DNA from: an uncultured Bacteroidales bacterium
GTDB taxonomy: Bacteria > Bacteroidota > Bacteroidia > Bacteroidales > Paludibacteraceae
DNA: 64,000 bases
Direction: 5' to 3'
Assembly (NCBI GenBank): GCA_944321895.1
Contig: CALUNA010000005.1
Coordinates: 62,001 to 126,000, forward strand
The translations under genes were made by a program, and so were the position numbers. Below are positions 1-11,743 of the stretch, piece after piece. The notes under the pieces were generated by a model that did no database searches, was not told the DNA's origin, and saw nothing but the letters and a program-made list of their open reading frames with translations. Position 1 is the first letter of the stretch; every line of letters begins with the position of its first letter.

Positions 1-519
1 GAATTGGACATTATCCAGACGGCACAAGAAACCCCGCCGCCACCTCCACCCCCACCTGCTCCGGAAGTCGTTGTAGAATTAAATGTTGTGGAGAATGAAG
101 TGGAAACCAAGAGTGTAGAATTTACTTCCGAGATAGATGAGCAAACAGCCATTGTTGTACAACCGCCTGTTGCAGCTCCTATTGAAGAAGAAGAAGATCA
201 GGTTGTATTCCAAATAGTTGAGACGATGCCGGAATTTCCGGGCGGACAGGCAGAACTGTTCAAATACTTGTCTGAAAACATCAAGTATCCGGTTATTGCA
301 CAGGAAAACGGTATTCAGGGACGTGTTATTTGTCAGTTTACGGTAAACAAGGATGGCTCCATCGTTGACATAGAAGTTGTGCGCAGTGCCGGTGATGCCA
401 GTCTGGACAAAGAAGCCGTACGCGTTATCCAGTCGATGCCCAAATGGAAACCGGGAAAACAGCGCGGAAAAGCAGTCCGTGTGAAATTCACTGTTCCCGT
501 TAACTTCAGGCTCCAATAA
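1..519 (+). CDS. TonB-family protein, C-terminal part (5' end outside window)
   Basis: The reading frame is open to the first base of the window, so the N-terminal membrane anchor is missing. What is visible is a proline run (about residues 13-22), an acidic linker, and a TonB C-terminal domain over the last ~100 residues, with the typical Bacteroidota FPGG entry motif and a closing VPVNFRL strand. TonB proteins span the periplasm and pass proton-motive-force energy from ExbBD to outer-membrane receptors. Two such receptors lie in this window (13.5-16.2 kb and 42.2-44.3 kb), but nothing ties this TonB to either one. A hairpin follows the stop codon. The family assignment is secure; the partner receptor is unknown. 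Confidence 0.9.
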   Translation, partial: ELDIIQTAQETPPPPPPPPAPEVVVELNVVENEVETKSVEFTSEIDEQTAIVVQPPVAAPIEEEEDQVVFQIVETMPEFPGGQAELFKYLSENIKYPVIAQENGIQGRVICQFTVNKDGSIVDIEVVRSAGDASLDKEAVRVIQSMPKWKPGKQRGKAVRVKFTVPVNFRLQ

Positions 520-540
520 AATACATATCATCTACTGCAA

Positions 541-567
541 GCCACCTGATGATCCTTGTCAGGTGGC
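541..567 (+). terminator. Stem-loop terminator after the tonB-like gene
   Basis: GCCACCTGA pairs with TCAGGTGGC around a 9-nt loop, 21 nt after the stop codon. The following T-rich stretch is weak, so termination may be imperfect. Confidence 0.6.
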
Positions 568-600
568 TTGTTGCATCCTATTCCACAAATCCATAAACGT

Positions 601-1869
601 ATGAAACATTTTTTTTACCTGTTGCTTCTCATACCTTGCCTGTTTGCATGCGCTCCACAGCCCGCAGAAGAAGAAAAACCACAGCACTTCACACACAACC
701 CGGATGTTTCCGATGCATTCGACACGGCACGTCTGAAACGCATTGACAATGCCTTCCAACGCGTCATAGACATGGGACTGGCACCACATGCGGTTACTTT
801 CGTTGCCCACAAGGGGCGGATTGTACACTACAAGGCATACGGCTGGCGCAACAAGGAAAAAGGTATCCCTTGCCAGAAAGACGACATTTTCCGCATAGCC
901 TCCCAAACAAAAGCCATTGCCGTAGTGGGATTGATGACCTTGTTCGAAGAAGGATGCTTTCAATTGGATGAACCCATAAAAAAATATATTCCTGCCTTCA
1001 GCAATCCGCAAGTATTGGTTTCCTACGACACCAAAAGCGGCCGGTACACAACGCGGCCAGCCAAATGCGACATAACCATACGACATCTAATCACACACAC
1101 ATCCGGCATTTCCTACAACGGAGTACATTGGGAGATAGCCCGGAAAGCCGGAGTACCGCCACTTAACAGTCTGGATTCCATTACGCTGGAAGAAATGGTG
1201 AACCGTCTTGCCAGATTGCCGTTGGAACATGACCCGGGCGAACGGTTCACCTACAGCATGAATATCGATGTGCTGGGACGACTGGCGGAAATCCTGTCGG
1301 GACAAGATGTTTACACTTTTCTGAAAGAACGGGTTTTGGAGCCACTCGGCATGCACGACACTTATTTCTACCTGCCGGATGACAAAGCAGACCGTCTGGT
1401 CACATTATACGAATATCCGGAAGGCGGACCGCTGATACCAAGCAGCAATGTGCTGTATCAGACTTATCCTGTTGCGGGTGCGAAAACGTTGTACAGCACC
1501 GGGGCAGGCATGAGCGGCACGATAGAAGACTATGCCAAGTTTTGCCAAATGGTACTGAACGGCGGCGAGTTTAACGGACACCGTATTTTGGGACGCAAGA
1601 CATTGGAAATGATGCAGCAGAACGGCGTGGGTGACTTGCGCGGTGAAATCGGTTTCGGCATGGCGTGGGATGTATTCCGGCCGGGAAATGCCCACAACAC
1701 GATTGTGTCGGAAGGCAGCATGCGTTGGGGAGGCATGTTCGGTACGGATTATATTATCGACCCTGCGGAGGACCTGATTGTCCTGATGTACATGAATCTG
1801 CAGCCCAACCAGACGGGAGTCAATTTCAAGACATTGCTGCACAACGTAACTTATCAGGCACTGAAATAG
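601..1869 (+). CDS. Serine hydrolase lipoprotein, beta-lactamase / class C PBP fold
   Basis: A 422-residue beta-lactamase-family (Pfam Beta-lactamase) hydrolase. The ATG at 601 is chosen because it gives a clean lipoprotein signal peptide ending LFAC, with the lipid-bearing Cys at 17; in-frame codons further upstream would put a hydrophilic stretch before it. The nucleophile motif is S101-Q-T-K104, and Tyr218 lies in the second motif after PGERF. This family includes D-Ala-D-Ala peptidases, esterases and class C beta-lactamases. Nothing in the sequence singles out a beta-lactamase, and lipid anchoring favours an envelope peptidase or esterase. It appears to be monocistronic. Substrate unknown. 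Confidence 0.88.
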   Translation: MKHFFYLLLLIPCLFACAPQPAEEEKPQHFTHNPDVSDAFDTARLKRIDNAFQRVIDMGLAPHAVTFVAHKGRIVHYKAYGWRNKEKGIPCQKDDIFRIASQTKAIAVVGLMTLFEEGCFQLDEPIKKYIPAFSNPQVLVSYDTKSGRYTTRPAKCDITIRHLITHTSGISYNGVHWEIARKAGVPPLNSLDSITLEEMVNRLARLPLEHDPGERFTYSMNIDVLGRLAEILSGQDVYTFLKERVLEPLGMHDTYFYLPDDKADRLVTLYEYPEGGPLIPSSNVLYQTYPVAGAKTLYSTGAGMSGTIEDYAKFCQMVLNGGEFNGHRILGRKTLEMMQQNGVGDLRGEIGFGMAWDVFRPGNAHNTIVSEGSMRWGGMFGTDYIIDPAEDLIVLMYMNLQPNQTGVNFKTLLHNVTYQALK

Positions 1870-2061
1870 CAAACATATTACTCCTGAACATGTTTCTCCG
1901 TACATTCTGTCCCTGCGAGAATTCAAGAACGAGAACTGCGAAAAATCCTAAAATCCGGGGAAAAGCCAACCGGACGCAAACATGCCGTGCCACCGTTCCG
2001 CACTTTGCATGACCGCGTGCAATCATGACCAGCCGACAGGCTACAGGAAAGCCTTGCTACA

Positions 2062-2082
2062 CAGCCTCTCTCTGAGAGGCTG
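2062..2082. terminator. Perfect hairpin between convergent genes
   Basis: CAGCCTCTC and GAGAGGCTG form a perfect 9-bp stem with a 3-nt loop, placed between the serine hydrolase gene and the end of lgt. It probably acts as a bidirectional terminator. The rest of the 220-bp gap (1870-2090) shows nothing recognisable. Confidence 0.65.
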
Positions 2083-2090
2083 AACAATCG

Positions 2091-2978
2091 TCATCCTTTC
2101 CGGTTTTCCGGATTGTTCGAGGACAATCTTTCCGGCATACCGGCTGCTATTTTCCGGGCACGAACAAGCAACCATATTCCCCAAACAATAAACGGCAGGC
2201 TCAGAATCTGCCCCATATTAAGGAACAAATTGGCTTCGAATGCTTCCTGATCGAGTTTGATGAATTCCAGCAGGAAACGTGTTCCGAAAATGCAAATCAG
2301 GAAAACACCGAAAATAAGCCCCGAAATTTTATAAGCCTGCTTTTTCCAATACATCCACCACACAATGGCAAATGTAACCAGGCAATAGAGCATTTCATAA
2401 ATCTGCGTGGGATGCATGGGTTGTGTTTCGCCGTTGCGCACAAAAATGAATCCCCACGGCAAAGTGGTCGGATTGCCGTATATTTCGGAGTTCATCAGAT
2501 TGCCCAGACGGATGCATGCACCGCACAAGCAAATGCCAATGACCAAACGGTCGTAAATCCAGATATAGCCTTTTTTGAACACTTTCTTATTGAGGAAATA
2601 TCCGGCGATAAGCAAGCCAAATGCGCCGCCATGGCTGGACAGTCCGCCATGCCAGATATAAAGCAGCTCCCAAGGATGCGTCAGATACGGATTGCCGTAG
2701 CGGAATGTCATGCCGAGGAATTTCACCGGTTCAGGCAACAAATGCCACTCGTAGAAAAAGCAATGGCCGAGCCGCGCACCTACAATCACACCCACAACCA
2801 TGTAAAGAAACAAACTGTCCACCCAACTGTCCGGGCATTTTTCGTTCTTGTAGATTTTCTGTTGCGTTTTCCATGCCAACCAAATGCCAATGACCCACAA
2901 CAATCCATACCATCGGATGATCAACGGACCGATGGAAAAAAGTTCCGGATCCACATTCCACGTGATATATGCCAACAT
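2091..2978 (-). CDS. lgt: Prolipoprotein diacylglyceryl transferase
   Basis: Lgt transfers a diacylglyceryl group from phosphatidylglycerol to the lipobox cysteine of prolipoproteins in the inner membrane, the first step of lipoprotein maturation. The 295-residue protein has several hydrophobic helices, the family signature GGLSSHGGAFG (about residues 111-121), a conserved GARLGH segment, and an NSEIYG segment matching the conserved NSE(L)WG region. It starts 21 nt after the secA stop, so the two are probably co-transcribed, which groups protein export with lipoprotein processing. Several lipoproteins in this window (serine hydrolase, beta-helix protein, DUF4465 protein, BtuG-like protein) would be its substrates. 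Assignment is secure. Confidence 0.95.
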   Translation of the reverse strand: MLAYITWNVDPELFSIGPLIIRWYGLLWVIGIWLAWKTQQKIYKNEKCPDSWVDSLFLYMVVGVIVGARLGHCFFYEWHLLPEPVKFLGMTFRYGNPYLTHPWELLYIWHGGLSSHGGAFGLLIAGYFLNKKVFKKGYIWIYDRLVIGICLCGACIRLGNLMNSEIYGNPTTLPWGFIFVRNGETQPMHPTQIYEMLYCLVTFAIVWWMYWKKQAYKISGLIFGVFLICIFGTRFLLEFIKLDQEAFEANLFLNMGQILSLPFIVWGIWLLVRARKIAAGMPERLSSNNPENRKG

Positions 2979-2999
2979 AAGATTTTCTGTTACTGGTAA

Positions 3000-6407
<3,408 letters not shown>

Positions 6408-6491
6408 ATTATCCTGATGATTTTTCTGGAAAACGGCCAAAAAAGCATTGGCTTTTCCAAGAGTTTACAATATACTTGTTTAAAATGCGCG

Positions 6492-6499
6492 CAAAGATA
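6492..6499 (-). promoter_or_regulatory. -7 box of the secA-lgt promoter
   Basis: TATCTTTG on the minus strand matches the Bacteroidota TAnnTTTG -7 consensus, about 85 nt upstream of the secA start. Confidence 0.65.
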
Positions 6500-6653
6500 C
6501 TTTTTTTTTTCGGCTTTTACAACTGCAAGCCAACGGGCTTGTAATAAAATGTAAAACAAGTTGACTGTAAAAAAAACGGCTGTTCTTTTGCTGCAAGCTG
6601 TCATCGGTTTGCACGGATACATGCACAAACTGTTTTTTTTCTGTCAAAATCCG

Positions 6654-6661
6654 TATCTTTG
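6654..6661 (+). promoter_or_regulatory. -7 box of the argB-argE-aroK promoter
   Basis: TATCTTTG, 26 nt upstream of the argB ATG. I see no clear -33 TTTG partner at the usual spacing. Confidence 0.6.
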
Positions 6662-6687
6662 CAAGCGATAAAAGAAACAAGAACAAT

Positions 6688-7473
6688 ATGGGAACAACAG
6701 AAAATCCCCGTCTGACAATTGTCAAGGTAGGCGGCAAGATTGTAGAAGAACCTGCCAGCCTGCAACGTCTGCTGCACGACTTTGCGCAAATCCAAGGCTT
6801 CAAGGCACTGGTACACGGCGGCGGACGTTCGGCTACTGCCATGGCTGCACGTCTCGGTATAGAAACCAGGATGGTGAACGGCCGGCGCATCACCGATGCC
6901 GACATGTTGCAGGTTGTAACCATGGTTTACGGCGGTCTGGTGAACAAAAACATCGTAGCCGGCCTGCAAGCTGCCGGAACCGATGCCCTCGGAATGACAG
7001 GAGCTGACATGGACTACATGCGCGCAGCCAGACGGCCGGCCGGTGATGTGGATTACGGCTTTGTAGGCGATGTAAAAAAAACCGACGGACACAAATTGAA
7101 ATTCCTGATAGAAAAAGGAATTGTCCCCGTATTGGCACCACTCACACACGATGGGCAAGGTTCGCTCCTCAACACGAATGCCGACACCATTGCCGGTGAA
7201 GTTGCCAAATCGCTGGCACCGTTTTTCCAGGTCAGACTGATGTTCTGCTTCGAGAAACCGGGTGTGTTGCGCGATGAAAACAATGACAACAGCGTCATTC
7301 CGCATATCGGACCGGACGATTTCCGCAACTATACCGCACAAGGCATCATACAGGGCGGTATGATACCCAAACTTGAAAATGCATTTGATGCCTTGCGTGC
7401 CGGCGTCCATGAGGTCATCATCACACGCGCCGACCATATACACACCGGCGGCGGGACAGTTGTTTCGTTTTAA
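6688..7473 (+). CDS. argB: N-acetyl- or N-succinylglutamate kinase
   Basis: ArgB phosphorylates the gamma-carboxyl of an N-acylated glutamate, the second step of arginine biosynthesis. The 261-residue protein is a compact amino-acid kinase: VKVGGK near the N-terminus binds phosphate, VHGGG binds the acyl-glutamate, and LNTNADTIAGE with GGMIPKLENA are the usual ArgB nucleotide-site segments. Bacteroides species are known to run this pathway with N-succinyl rather than N-acetyl intermediates, so the true substrate may be N-succinylglutamate; sequence alone does not settle this. The gene is followed after 13 nt by the matching deacylase argE, and then by aroK. Confidence 0.92.
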   Translation: MGTTENPRLTIVKVGGKIVEEPASLQRLLHDFAQIQGFKALVHGGGRSATAMAARLGIETRMVNGRRITDADMLQVVTMVYGGLVNKNIVAGLQAAGTDALGMTGADMDYMRAARRPAGDVDYGFVGDVKKTDGHKLKFLIEKGIVPVLAPLTHDGQGSLLNTNADTIAGEVAKSLAPFFQVRLMFCFEKPGVLRDENNDNSVIPHIGPDDFRNYTAQGIIQGGMIPKLENAFDALRAGVHEVIITRADHIHTGGGTVVSF

Positions 7474-7486
7474 CAAAGTTTGTATT

Positions 7487-8578
7487 ATGCCCCAACAATT
7501 AGACATATTTTCTGCACCTCCGGCCGGTGCAGCGGGCTTGCTCTGGAACCTGATCAAAATTCCATCCGTTTCACGCGAAGAAACCGCCGCAGCCGACTAT
7601 CTGCAACACTTTCTGGAAGGAGGCGGCTACTCCGTGAACCGGACCGGCAACAACGTCTGGCTGATGAGCCCGGGCTTCGACATGGCCAAACCGACCCTGC
7701 TGCTGCACTCGCATATTGACACCGTGAAGCCCGTCAGCGGCTGGACACGCGACCCGTTCACACCGGAAATACAGGATGGCAGGCTGTACGGATTAGGCAG
7801 CAACGACGCCGGCGGATGCGTGGTTTCATTGCTGTATGCCTACATGCAACTTTCAGCAACAGCGCAACCCTACAACCTGATTTTCGCTGCCGGATGCGAG
7901 GAAGAGGTTTCCGGCCTGAACGGCGTGGAAGCCCTGCTCAAAGATATGCCGCAAATAGACTTCGCCATTGTCGGCGAACCGACGGACATGCAACCGGCCG
8001 TTGCCGAAAAAGGACTGATGGTCCTCGATGTAACCGCATACGGCAAAGCCGGACACGCTGCCCGGAATGAAGGCGAAAACGCCATTTACAAATGCCTGAA
8101 AGACATTGAATGGTTCAGACAATACCGTTTCCCGAAAGTGTCGCCGCTCCTGGGCGAAGTCCGGATGAACGTAACGCAAATCCAAGCTGGCACGCAACAC
8201 AACGTGATTCCCGACAAATGCAGCTTCGTGGTGGACATCCGTACCAACGAATGTTATTCCAACGCCGAACTGCTGGAAGAAATCATCCCGCACGTCTCGT
8301 GCGAAGTGAAAGCCCGCTCCACCCGCCTCAATTCGAGCGCGACGCCCATGGAGCATCCCATTGTGCAACGCATATTGGACAGCGGGCGCACGGCTTTCGG
8401 CTCACCGACACTCAGCGACCAGGCACAAATGCCGTTCCCTACGCTGAAAATCGGGCCGGGAGCCTCCGCACGCTCGCATACGGCCAACGAATATGTCCTG
8501 TTACAGGAAATAGACGACGCCATCGAACTGTATGTGCAATGGCTGGACCAACTTTCTTTCCCGAAACGCCATGAATAA
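7487..8578 (+). CDS. argE: M20-family acyl-ornithine deacylase (ArgE type)
   Basis: A 363-residue M20 metallopeptidase that would remove the acyl group from N-acyl-ornithine in arginine synthesis. Metal ligands are visible: H76-x-D78 in HSHIDTV, D107 in GSNDAGG, the catalytic glutamates 138-140 in CEEE, and the Glu of GEPTDM; the last His lies in ARSHTANEYV. The ATG at 7487 is preferred because it sits 13 nt after the argB stop and removes an unrelated upstream extension that would overlap argB. Its position directly behind argB supports an arginine role over the related DapE and peptidase functions. In Bacteroidota the substrate may be N-succinylornithine. Confidence 0.85.
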   Translation: MPQQLDIFSAPPAGAAGLLWNLIKIPSVSREETAAADYLQHFLEGGGYSVNRTGNNVWLMSPGFDMAKPTLLLHSHIDTVKPVSGWTRDPFTPEIQDGRLYGLGSNDAGGCVVSLLYAYMQLSATAQPYNLIFAAGCEEEVSGLNGVEALLKDMPQIDFAIVGEPTDMQPAVAEKGLMVLDVTAYGKAGHAARNEGENAIYKCLKDIEWFRQYRFPKVSPLLGEVRMNVTQIQAGTQHNVIPDKCSFVVDIRTNECYSNAELLEEIIPHVSCEVKARSTRLNSSATPMEHPIVQRILDSGRTAFGSPTLSDQAQMPFPTLKIGPGASARSHTANEYVLLQEIDDAIELYVQWLDQLSFPKRHE

Positions 8579-9122
8579 ACCCGGAAACATACCTGCCTGC
8601 CCGATTTTCCTTGTCGGCTACATGGGAAGCGGCAAAACGACTTTGGGGCGGATGCTGGCCGCACGTACAGGCCGGACTTTCGTCGATGCGGACGAACTGC
8701 TGGAAGCGGCGGAAGGCATGACCTGCGCGGAAATCATGAAACAAAAAGGCGAAACGTATTTCCGGCTGGCAGAACGGGAAACACTCCGCCATATTGTGCA
8801 GGATTACCCGAACGCCATTGTCGGCGCCGGCGGCGGAATGCCCTGTTTCCATGACAACATGCAGACCATGAACCGGCACGGCATGACCGTCTATCTGAAA
8901 TGGGCGGTGGAAGACCTGGCGTTGCGTTTAGAGCAGACCGACATAGCCACACGCCCCATGCTCCGCGGGAAAAGCAGCCACGAACTGCGCGAACACATTG
9001 CGCGGCAACTGTCGGAACGCGAACCGTTTTACAGCCAGGCAACCAGAACCCTTGACTGCAAAGACCAGAATGACTACGTGCTGCTTGACAAGCTGATGGA
9101 GCTGCTCGGCGAAAAGGAATAA
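8571..9122 (+). CDS. aroK: Shikimate kinase
   Basis: AroK phosphorylates shikimate to shikimate-3-phosphate for aromatic amino acid synthesis in the cytoplasm. The 183-residue protein has a P-loop GYMGSGKT (16-23), a DADELLE segment corresponding to the usual DxD Mg/shikimate site, the FRLAE shikimate-contact region, and GAGGGMPC as the GGG motif. Its ATG at 8571 overlaps the end of argE by 8 nt, which suggests translational coupling. Nothing in the sequence shows dedicated regulation; arginine and aromatic genes are simply co-transcribed here. Confidence 0.93.
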   Translation: MNKPGNIPACPIFLVGYMGSGKTTLGRMLAARTGRTFVDADELLEAAEGMTCAEIMKQKGETYFRLAERETLRHIVQDYPNAIVGAGGGMPCFHDNMQTMNRHGMTVYLKWAVEDLALRLEQTDIATRPMLRGKSSHELREHIARQLSEREPFYSQATRTLDCKDQNDYVLLDKLMELLGEKE

Positions 9123-9136
9123 GATCACACAAAAAA

Positions 9137-9164
9137 ATCCCGTCCATGCCAACACGGACGGGAT
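9137..9164 (-). terminator. Intrinsic terminator of the two-component operon
   Basis: ATCCCGTCC pairs with GGACGGGAT around a 10-nt loop. On the minus strand it is followed by a run of seven T, so it is a strong terminator for the histidine kinase operon. It also lies just after aroK and may work in both directions. Confidence 0.85.
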
Positions 9165-9189
9165 TCAAATACAATCCGGACAGCAATCA

Positions 9190-10455
9190 TCAACGTTTCC
9201 TGAGTGAAAAAGTAAATTCCAGTCCGCCGGAAGTACGGTTGGCCACGGTGATAATGCCATTGTGAAAAATCACGGCATTTTTCACAATGGACAATCCCAG
9301 TCCGGTGCCGCCGGATTTGCGGCTGCGCCCTTTGTCCACACGGTAAAAACGGTCGAACAGCCGGCTGAGATGTTCTTCCGGCACACCCATACCATTGTCG
9401 GCTATGCTGAAATAATAAAACTTATGGTCATCGCACAAAAGCTTCACCGTAGTAGTGCAACCATCGCCTGCATAGGCCAAGGCATTATCTATCATGTTCC
9501 TGAAAACGGAATACAGCAGATTACGGTTGCCGTGTATGAGCATCCGATCGGGAATGTCCACGACGATTTCCGCATGATGGGCCTCCTTTTGCGGCTGCAC
9601 ATCCTGCAACACGGCCGCAATGATGCGCGACAAATCGCAATCGGTTTTTTCATACAAATCCTGGTTCTCGGTGAGTTTGTTCAGGGTGGAAATATCCTGT
9701 ATGAGTGCCGTAAGCCGCTGCGCCTGCTGGTAGGAACGTTCAATGAAGAAATGCTGCTTTTCGGGCGGCAAGCCCGGATTGGACAAAATGCTTTCCAGAT
9801 AGCCGGAGATACCCGCCACCGGCGTGCGCAACTCGTGGGAAATGTTCTGTGTCAGCTGACGGCGCATCTGTATTTCCTGGTTCTGCAAACTGCTCGTAAA
9901 CCGCGCGGCAATGATATAAACCACAATAATCACCACGACAAACAATGCCGCCATCAGGTAAAGGAATCCCATATTGGCGCCGAGCGTATTGCGCAAGGTC
10001 AGCGTATAAGGCAACGCCGTACGGACATACATGTCCGGGAAAGCATGCGCCAAATAATAAAAAGTACGGTTAACAGAGTCGGACATGCGTATGCTCCGGC
10101 CGCTTCCGTTTTTGCGCGCCTCCTGTATTTCCGGCCGGGTCAGATGGTTTTCCCACTGGATGGTGTCGCCCGTCGAGTCGAAAAGGACCCGCCCGTCGGT
10201 TGCGACCAGCGTAATGCGCAAGGCCGTATCGGGAAACAAGCGGCGCAAGCCGGCATAAGCACCATCGGCATGCAAGCCCGTATCAACCGCAAAATTATGA
10301 ATCAACCTGTTGCAGGTTTCCAGTTGCGCTTCCAACTGGCCGACACGGTATTTTTTTTCACGCTGGTACTGAAACAGGACAATAACCGTCATCAACAGCA
10401 GGAAAATGCTGGAGAAATAGCAGAACAGACGTTTGTTTAGTTTCATGTTTTTCAT
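9190..10455 (-). CDS. PhoR-like sensor histidine kinase
   Basis: A 421-residue membrane histidine kinase: TM1 about 10-30, a periplasmic domain of about 130 residues, TM2 about 162-183, then HisKA with the phospho-acceptor His207 in NISHELRTP and an HATPase domain with an N box (NMIDNA), G1 (DNGMGVP) and G2 (GGTGLGLSIV). I see no HAMP domain. The periplasmic region (RITLVATDGRVLFDS, then ENHLTRPEI) resembles the PhoR/ResE class. The ATG at 10455 overlaps the regulator stop in an ATGA junction; an alternative start lies three codons in. Together with the regulator and the repeated promoter boxes nearby, it probably senses an envelope or nutrient signal. Phosphate is a guess from family resemblance. 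Confidence 0.87.
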   Translation of the reverse strand: MKNMKLNKRLFCYFSSIFLLLMTVIVLFQYQREKKYRVGQLEAQLETCNRLIHNFAVDTGLHADGAYAGLRRLFPDTALRITLVATDGRVLFDSTGDTIQWENHLTRPEIQEARKNGSGRSIRMSDSVNRTFYYLAHAFPDMYVRTALPYTLTLRNTLGANMGFLYLMAALFVVVIIVVYIIAARFTSSLQNQEIQMRRQLTQNISHELRTPVAGISGYLESILSNPGLPPEKQHFFIERSYQQAQRLTALIQDISTLNKLTENQDLYEKTDCDLSRIIAAVLQDVQPQKEAHHAEIVVDIPDRMLIHGNRNLLYSVFRNMIDNALAYAGDGCTTTVKLLCDDHKFYYFSIADNGMGVPEEHLSRLFDRFYRVDKGRSRKSGGTGLGLSIVKNAVIFHNGIITVANRTSGGLEFTFSLRKR

Positions 10456-11135
10456 GCCTCAAAAGTATATCCGTAGCCCAGACGGGTCACGATGTTTTTG
10501 CCGTAAGGGCCTATTTTCTTGCGCAGGCGCGTTATGTTCACATCAACCGTACGGTCGAGCACACAAACCTCATCCGTCCAGACATGCGACAGGATTTCAT
10601 CGCGGCTGAACACGCGGTTCTTGTTTTCCAGGAAGAGTTTGAGTATTTCAAATTCCTTTTTGGTGAACGGTATTTCCTTGCCATCCAACAGCACTTTCTT
10701 GTTGCCGACATGCAACTGCAAACGCTCGTGCGACAAAACAATGTTTTCTGTACTGCCATGGTTTTCACGTCCATAATGACGCCGCAAAACTGCTTTCACA
10801 CGAGCAAGGACTTCTTTCAGCGAAAAAGGTTTGGATATATAATCATCCGCTCCGACATTGAAACCGGTCAGCACATCGTTTTCCGTATCCTTGGCCGTCA
10901 GGAAAATAATGGGAATATTAGCCGTTTCCGGATTGGCACGCACTATCTTTGCCATTTTGAAACCTGACATTTCGCCCATCATTACATCAAGCAAAAGCAA
11001 ATCATAATCCGTCAAATGATGCTGCAGGGCCTCTTCGGCAGAATATGCCACATCGGTTTCATAGCCTTCCGTTTCGAGGTTGAATTGCAGAATCTCGCAC
11101 AAATCCTCCTCATCGTCCACTACCAGAATCTTCAT
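10452..11135 (-). CDS. OmpR/PhoB-family response regulator
   Basis: A 227-residue DNA-binding regulator. The receiver has the acidic pair at D7-D8, the phospho-acceptor D50 in LLLLDVMM, and the Lys of SKPFS. The C-terminal ~100 residues form the OmpR-type winged helix, ending RLRKKIGPYGKNIVTRLGYGYTF. It shares a 4-nt overlap with the downstream kinase, so the two are one translation unit. Its own promoter carries two TGTAACA-like repeats with 11-bp phasing immediately upstream of the -7 box, the place a PhoB-type activator binds, so autoregulation is likely. The same arrangement occurs before the CarboxypepD_reg-like gene and the TonB-dependent receptor. Confidence 0.92.
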   Translation of the reverse strand: MKILVVDDEEDLCEILQFNLETEGYETDVAYSAEEALQHHLTDYDLLLLDVMMGEMSGFKMAKIVRANPETANIPIIFLTAKDTENDVLTGFNVGADDYISKPFSLKEVLARVKAVLRRHYGRENHGSTENIVLSHERLQLHVGNKKVLLDGKEIPFTKKEFEILKLFLENKNRVFSRDEILSHVWTDEVCVLDRTVDVNITRLRKKIGPYGKNIVTRLGYGYTFEA

Positions 11136-11199
11136 AAGCGTTTTCTTCAGAAGTTAATATTTGCATTTTTACGGTTGCAAAATAAATGCTTCCGTGTTG

Positions 11200-11234
11200 C
11201 AAAGGTATGTAATATATGTTACATTCCTGTTTCA
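11200..11234 (-). promoter_or_regulatory. Regulator promoter with PhoB-box-like repeats
   Basis: On the minus strand, TGAAACA (11228-11234), 4 nt, TGTAACA (11217-11223), exactly 9 nt, then the -7 box TACCTTTG (11200-11207). The two half-sites are 11 bp apart, one helical turn, as in PhoB boxes, and they occupy the -33 region. The same 9-nt spacing recurs at 11685-11741 and 16220-16254. Confidence 0.6.
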
Positions 11235-11242
11235 AACGACAC

Positions 11243-11279
11243 AAAAAAAAGCAACCCAACCCTTTATGGGAAGAGTTGC
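11243..11279 (-). terminator. Intrinsic terminator of the CarboxypepD_reg-like gene
   Basis: On the minus strand GCAAC/GTTGC with an inner CCC/GGG pair form a bulged hairpin followed by eight T, 25 nt after the stop. Confidence 0.75.
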
Positions 11280-11304
11280 CTCTTATGCCTGCAATCCGGA
11301 AATT

Positions 11305-11658
11305 CTAACGTTGTGCCAACTTAATGTCGAGCGTTGCCGTCTTTTCCAGGTCTATTTCCAATGTCTGTTCCTGATAGGAAATCAAACTGACAGTCAATGT
11401 GCATGTGCCATCGCACAAATTATCCAGACAGAATCTGCCGTCCAGGTCGGTATAGACTTTCTGTCCGTTGGCCGTAATGCTTACGCCGGCCAATGTTTCG
11501 GCAGAATCCATGTCAGACACTACGCCGGAAAGCGTTTTCTGTACAGGCTTCACCGTGACAACAGCAGGTGCGGGTGCCGGTTCTGAAACAGGCTCCGGTT
11601 CGGCCTTTACCAGCAAAGCCGGAATGAAAAACATCAGGAAAACAATCGTTTTTTTCAT
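11305..11658 (-). CDS. Stand-alone secreted CarboxypepD_reg-like domain protein
   Basis: A 117-residue protein with an N-terminal signal peptide (about 20 residues), a Pro/Ala/Glu-rich spacer, and one CarboxypepD_reg-like beta-sandwich domain (LSGVVSDMDSAETLAGVSI and onward). This domain normally forms the N-terminal extension of TonB-dependent receptors, as in the receptor at 13.5-16.2 kb, and is unusual as an independent small protein. It has its own promoter of the shared type and its own terminator, so it is a monocistronic member of the proposed regulon. It might bind the receptor or a periplasmic ligand; no function is established. Confidence 0.75.
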   Translation of the reverse strand: MKKTIVFLMFFIPALLVKAEPEPVSEPAPAPAVVTVKPVQKTLSGVVSDMDSAETLAGVSITANGQKVYTDLDGRFCLDNLCDGTCTLTVSLISYQEQTLEIDLEKTATLDIKLAQR

Positions 11659-11684
11659 CTTCTATATCTTTTTGTTTTACGCCG

Positions 11685-11741
11685 CAAAAGTAGGCCGGCC
11701 ATGTTGCAGCCGTATGTGAATCATGTTACAAACCTGTTAAG
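11685..11741 (-). promoter_or_regulatory. CarboxypepD_reg-like gene promoter with four phased repeats
   Basis: On the minus strand: CTTAACA, TGTAACA, TCACATA and TGCAACA, each separated by 4 nt (11-bp period, 11702-11741), then exactly 9 nt, then -7 box TACTTTTG (11685-11692). The proximal box and 9-nt spacing match the regulator and receptor promoters. Confidence 0.6.
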
Positions 11742-11743
11742 AT

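Noticed and set aside
601-1869. Serine hydrolase as a beta-lactamase resistance gene
   Set aside because: The SxxK motif is shared with many peptidases and esterases; lipid anchoring and lack of class C hallmarks make resistance unsupported.
11208-11223. TGTAA-N6-TTACA dyad as a classical repressor operator
   Set aside because: Present by inspection, but the direct repeats in 11-bp phase fit the neighbouring OmpR-type regulator better and recur at the other two promoters, while the dyad does not.
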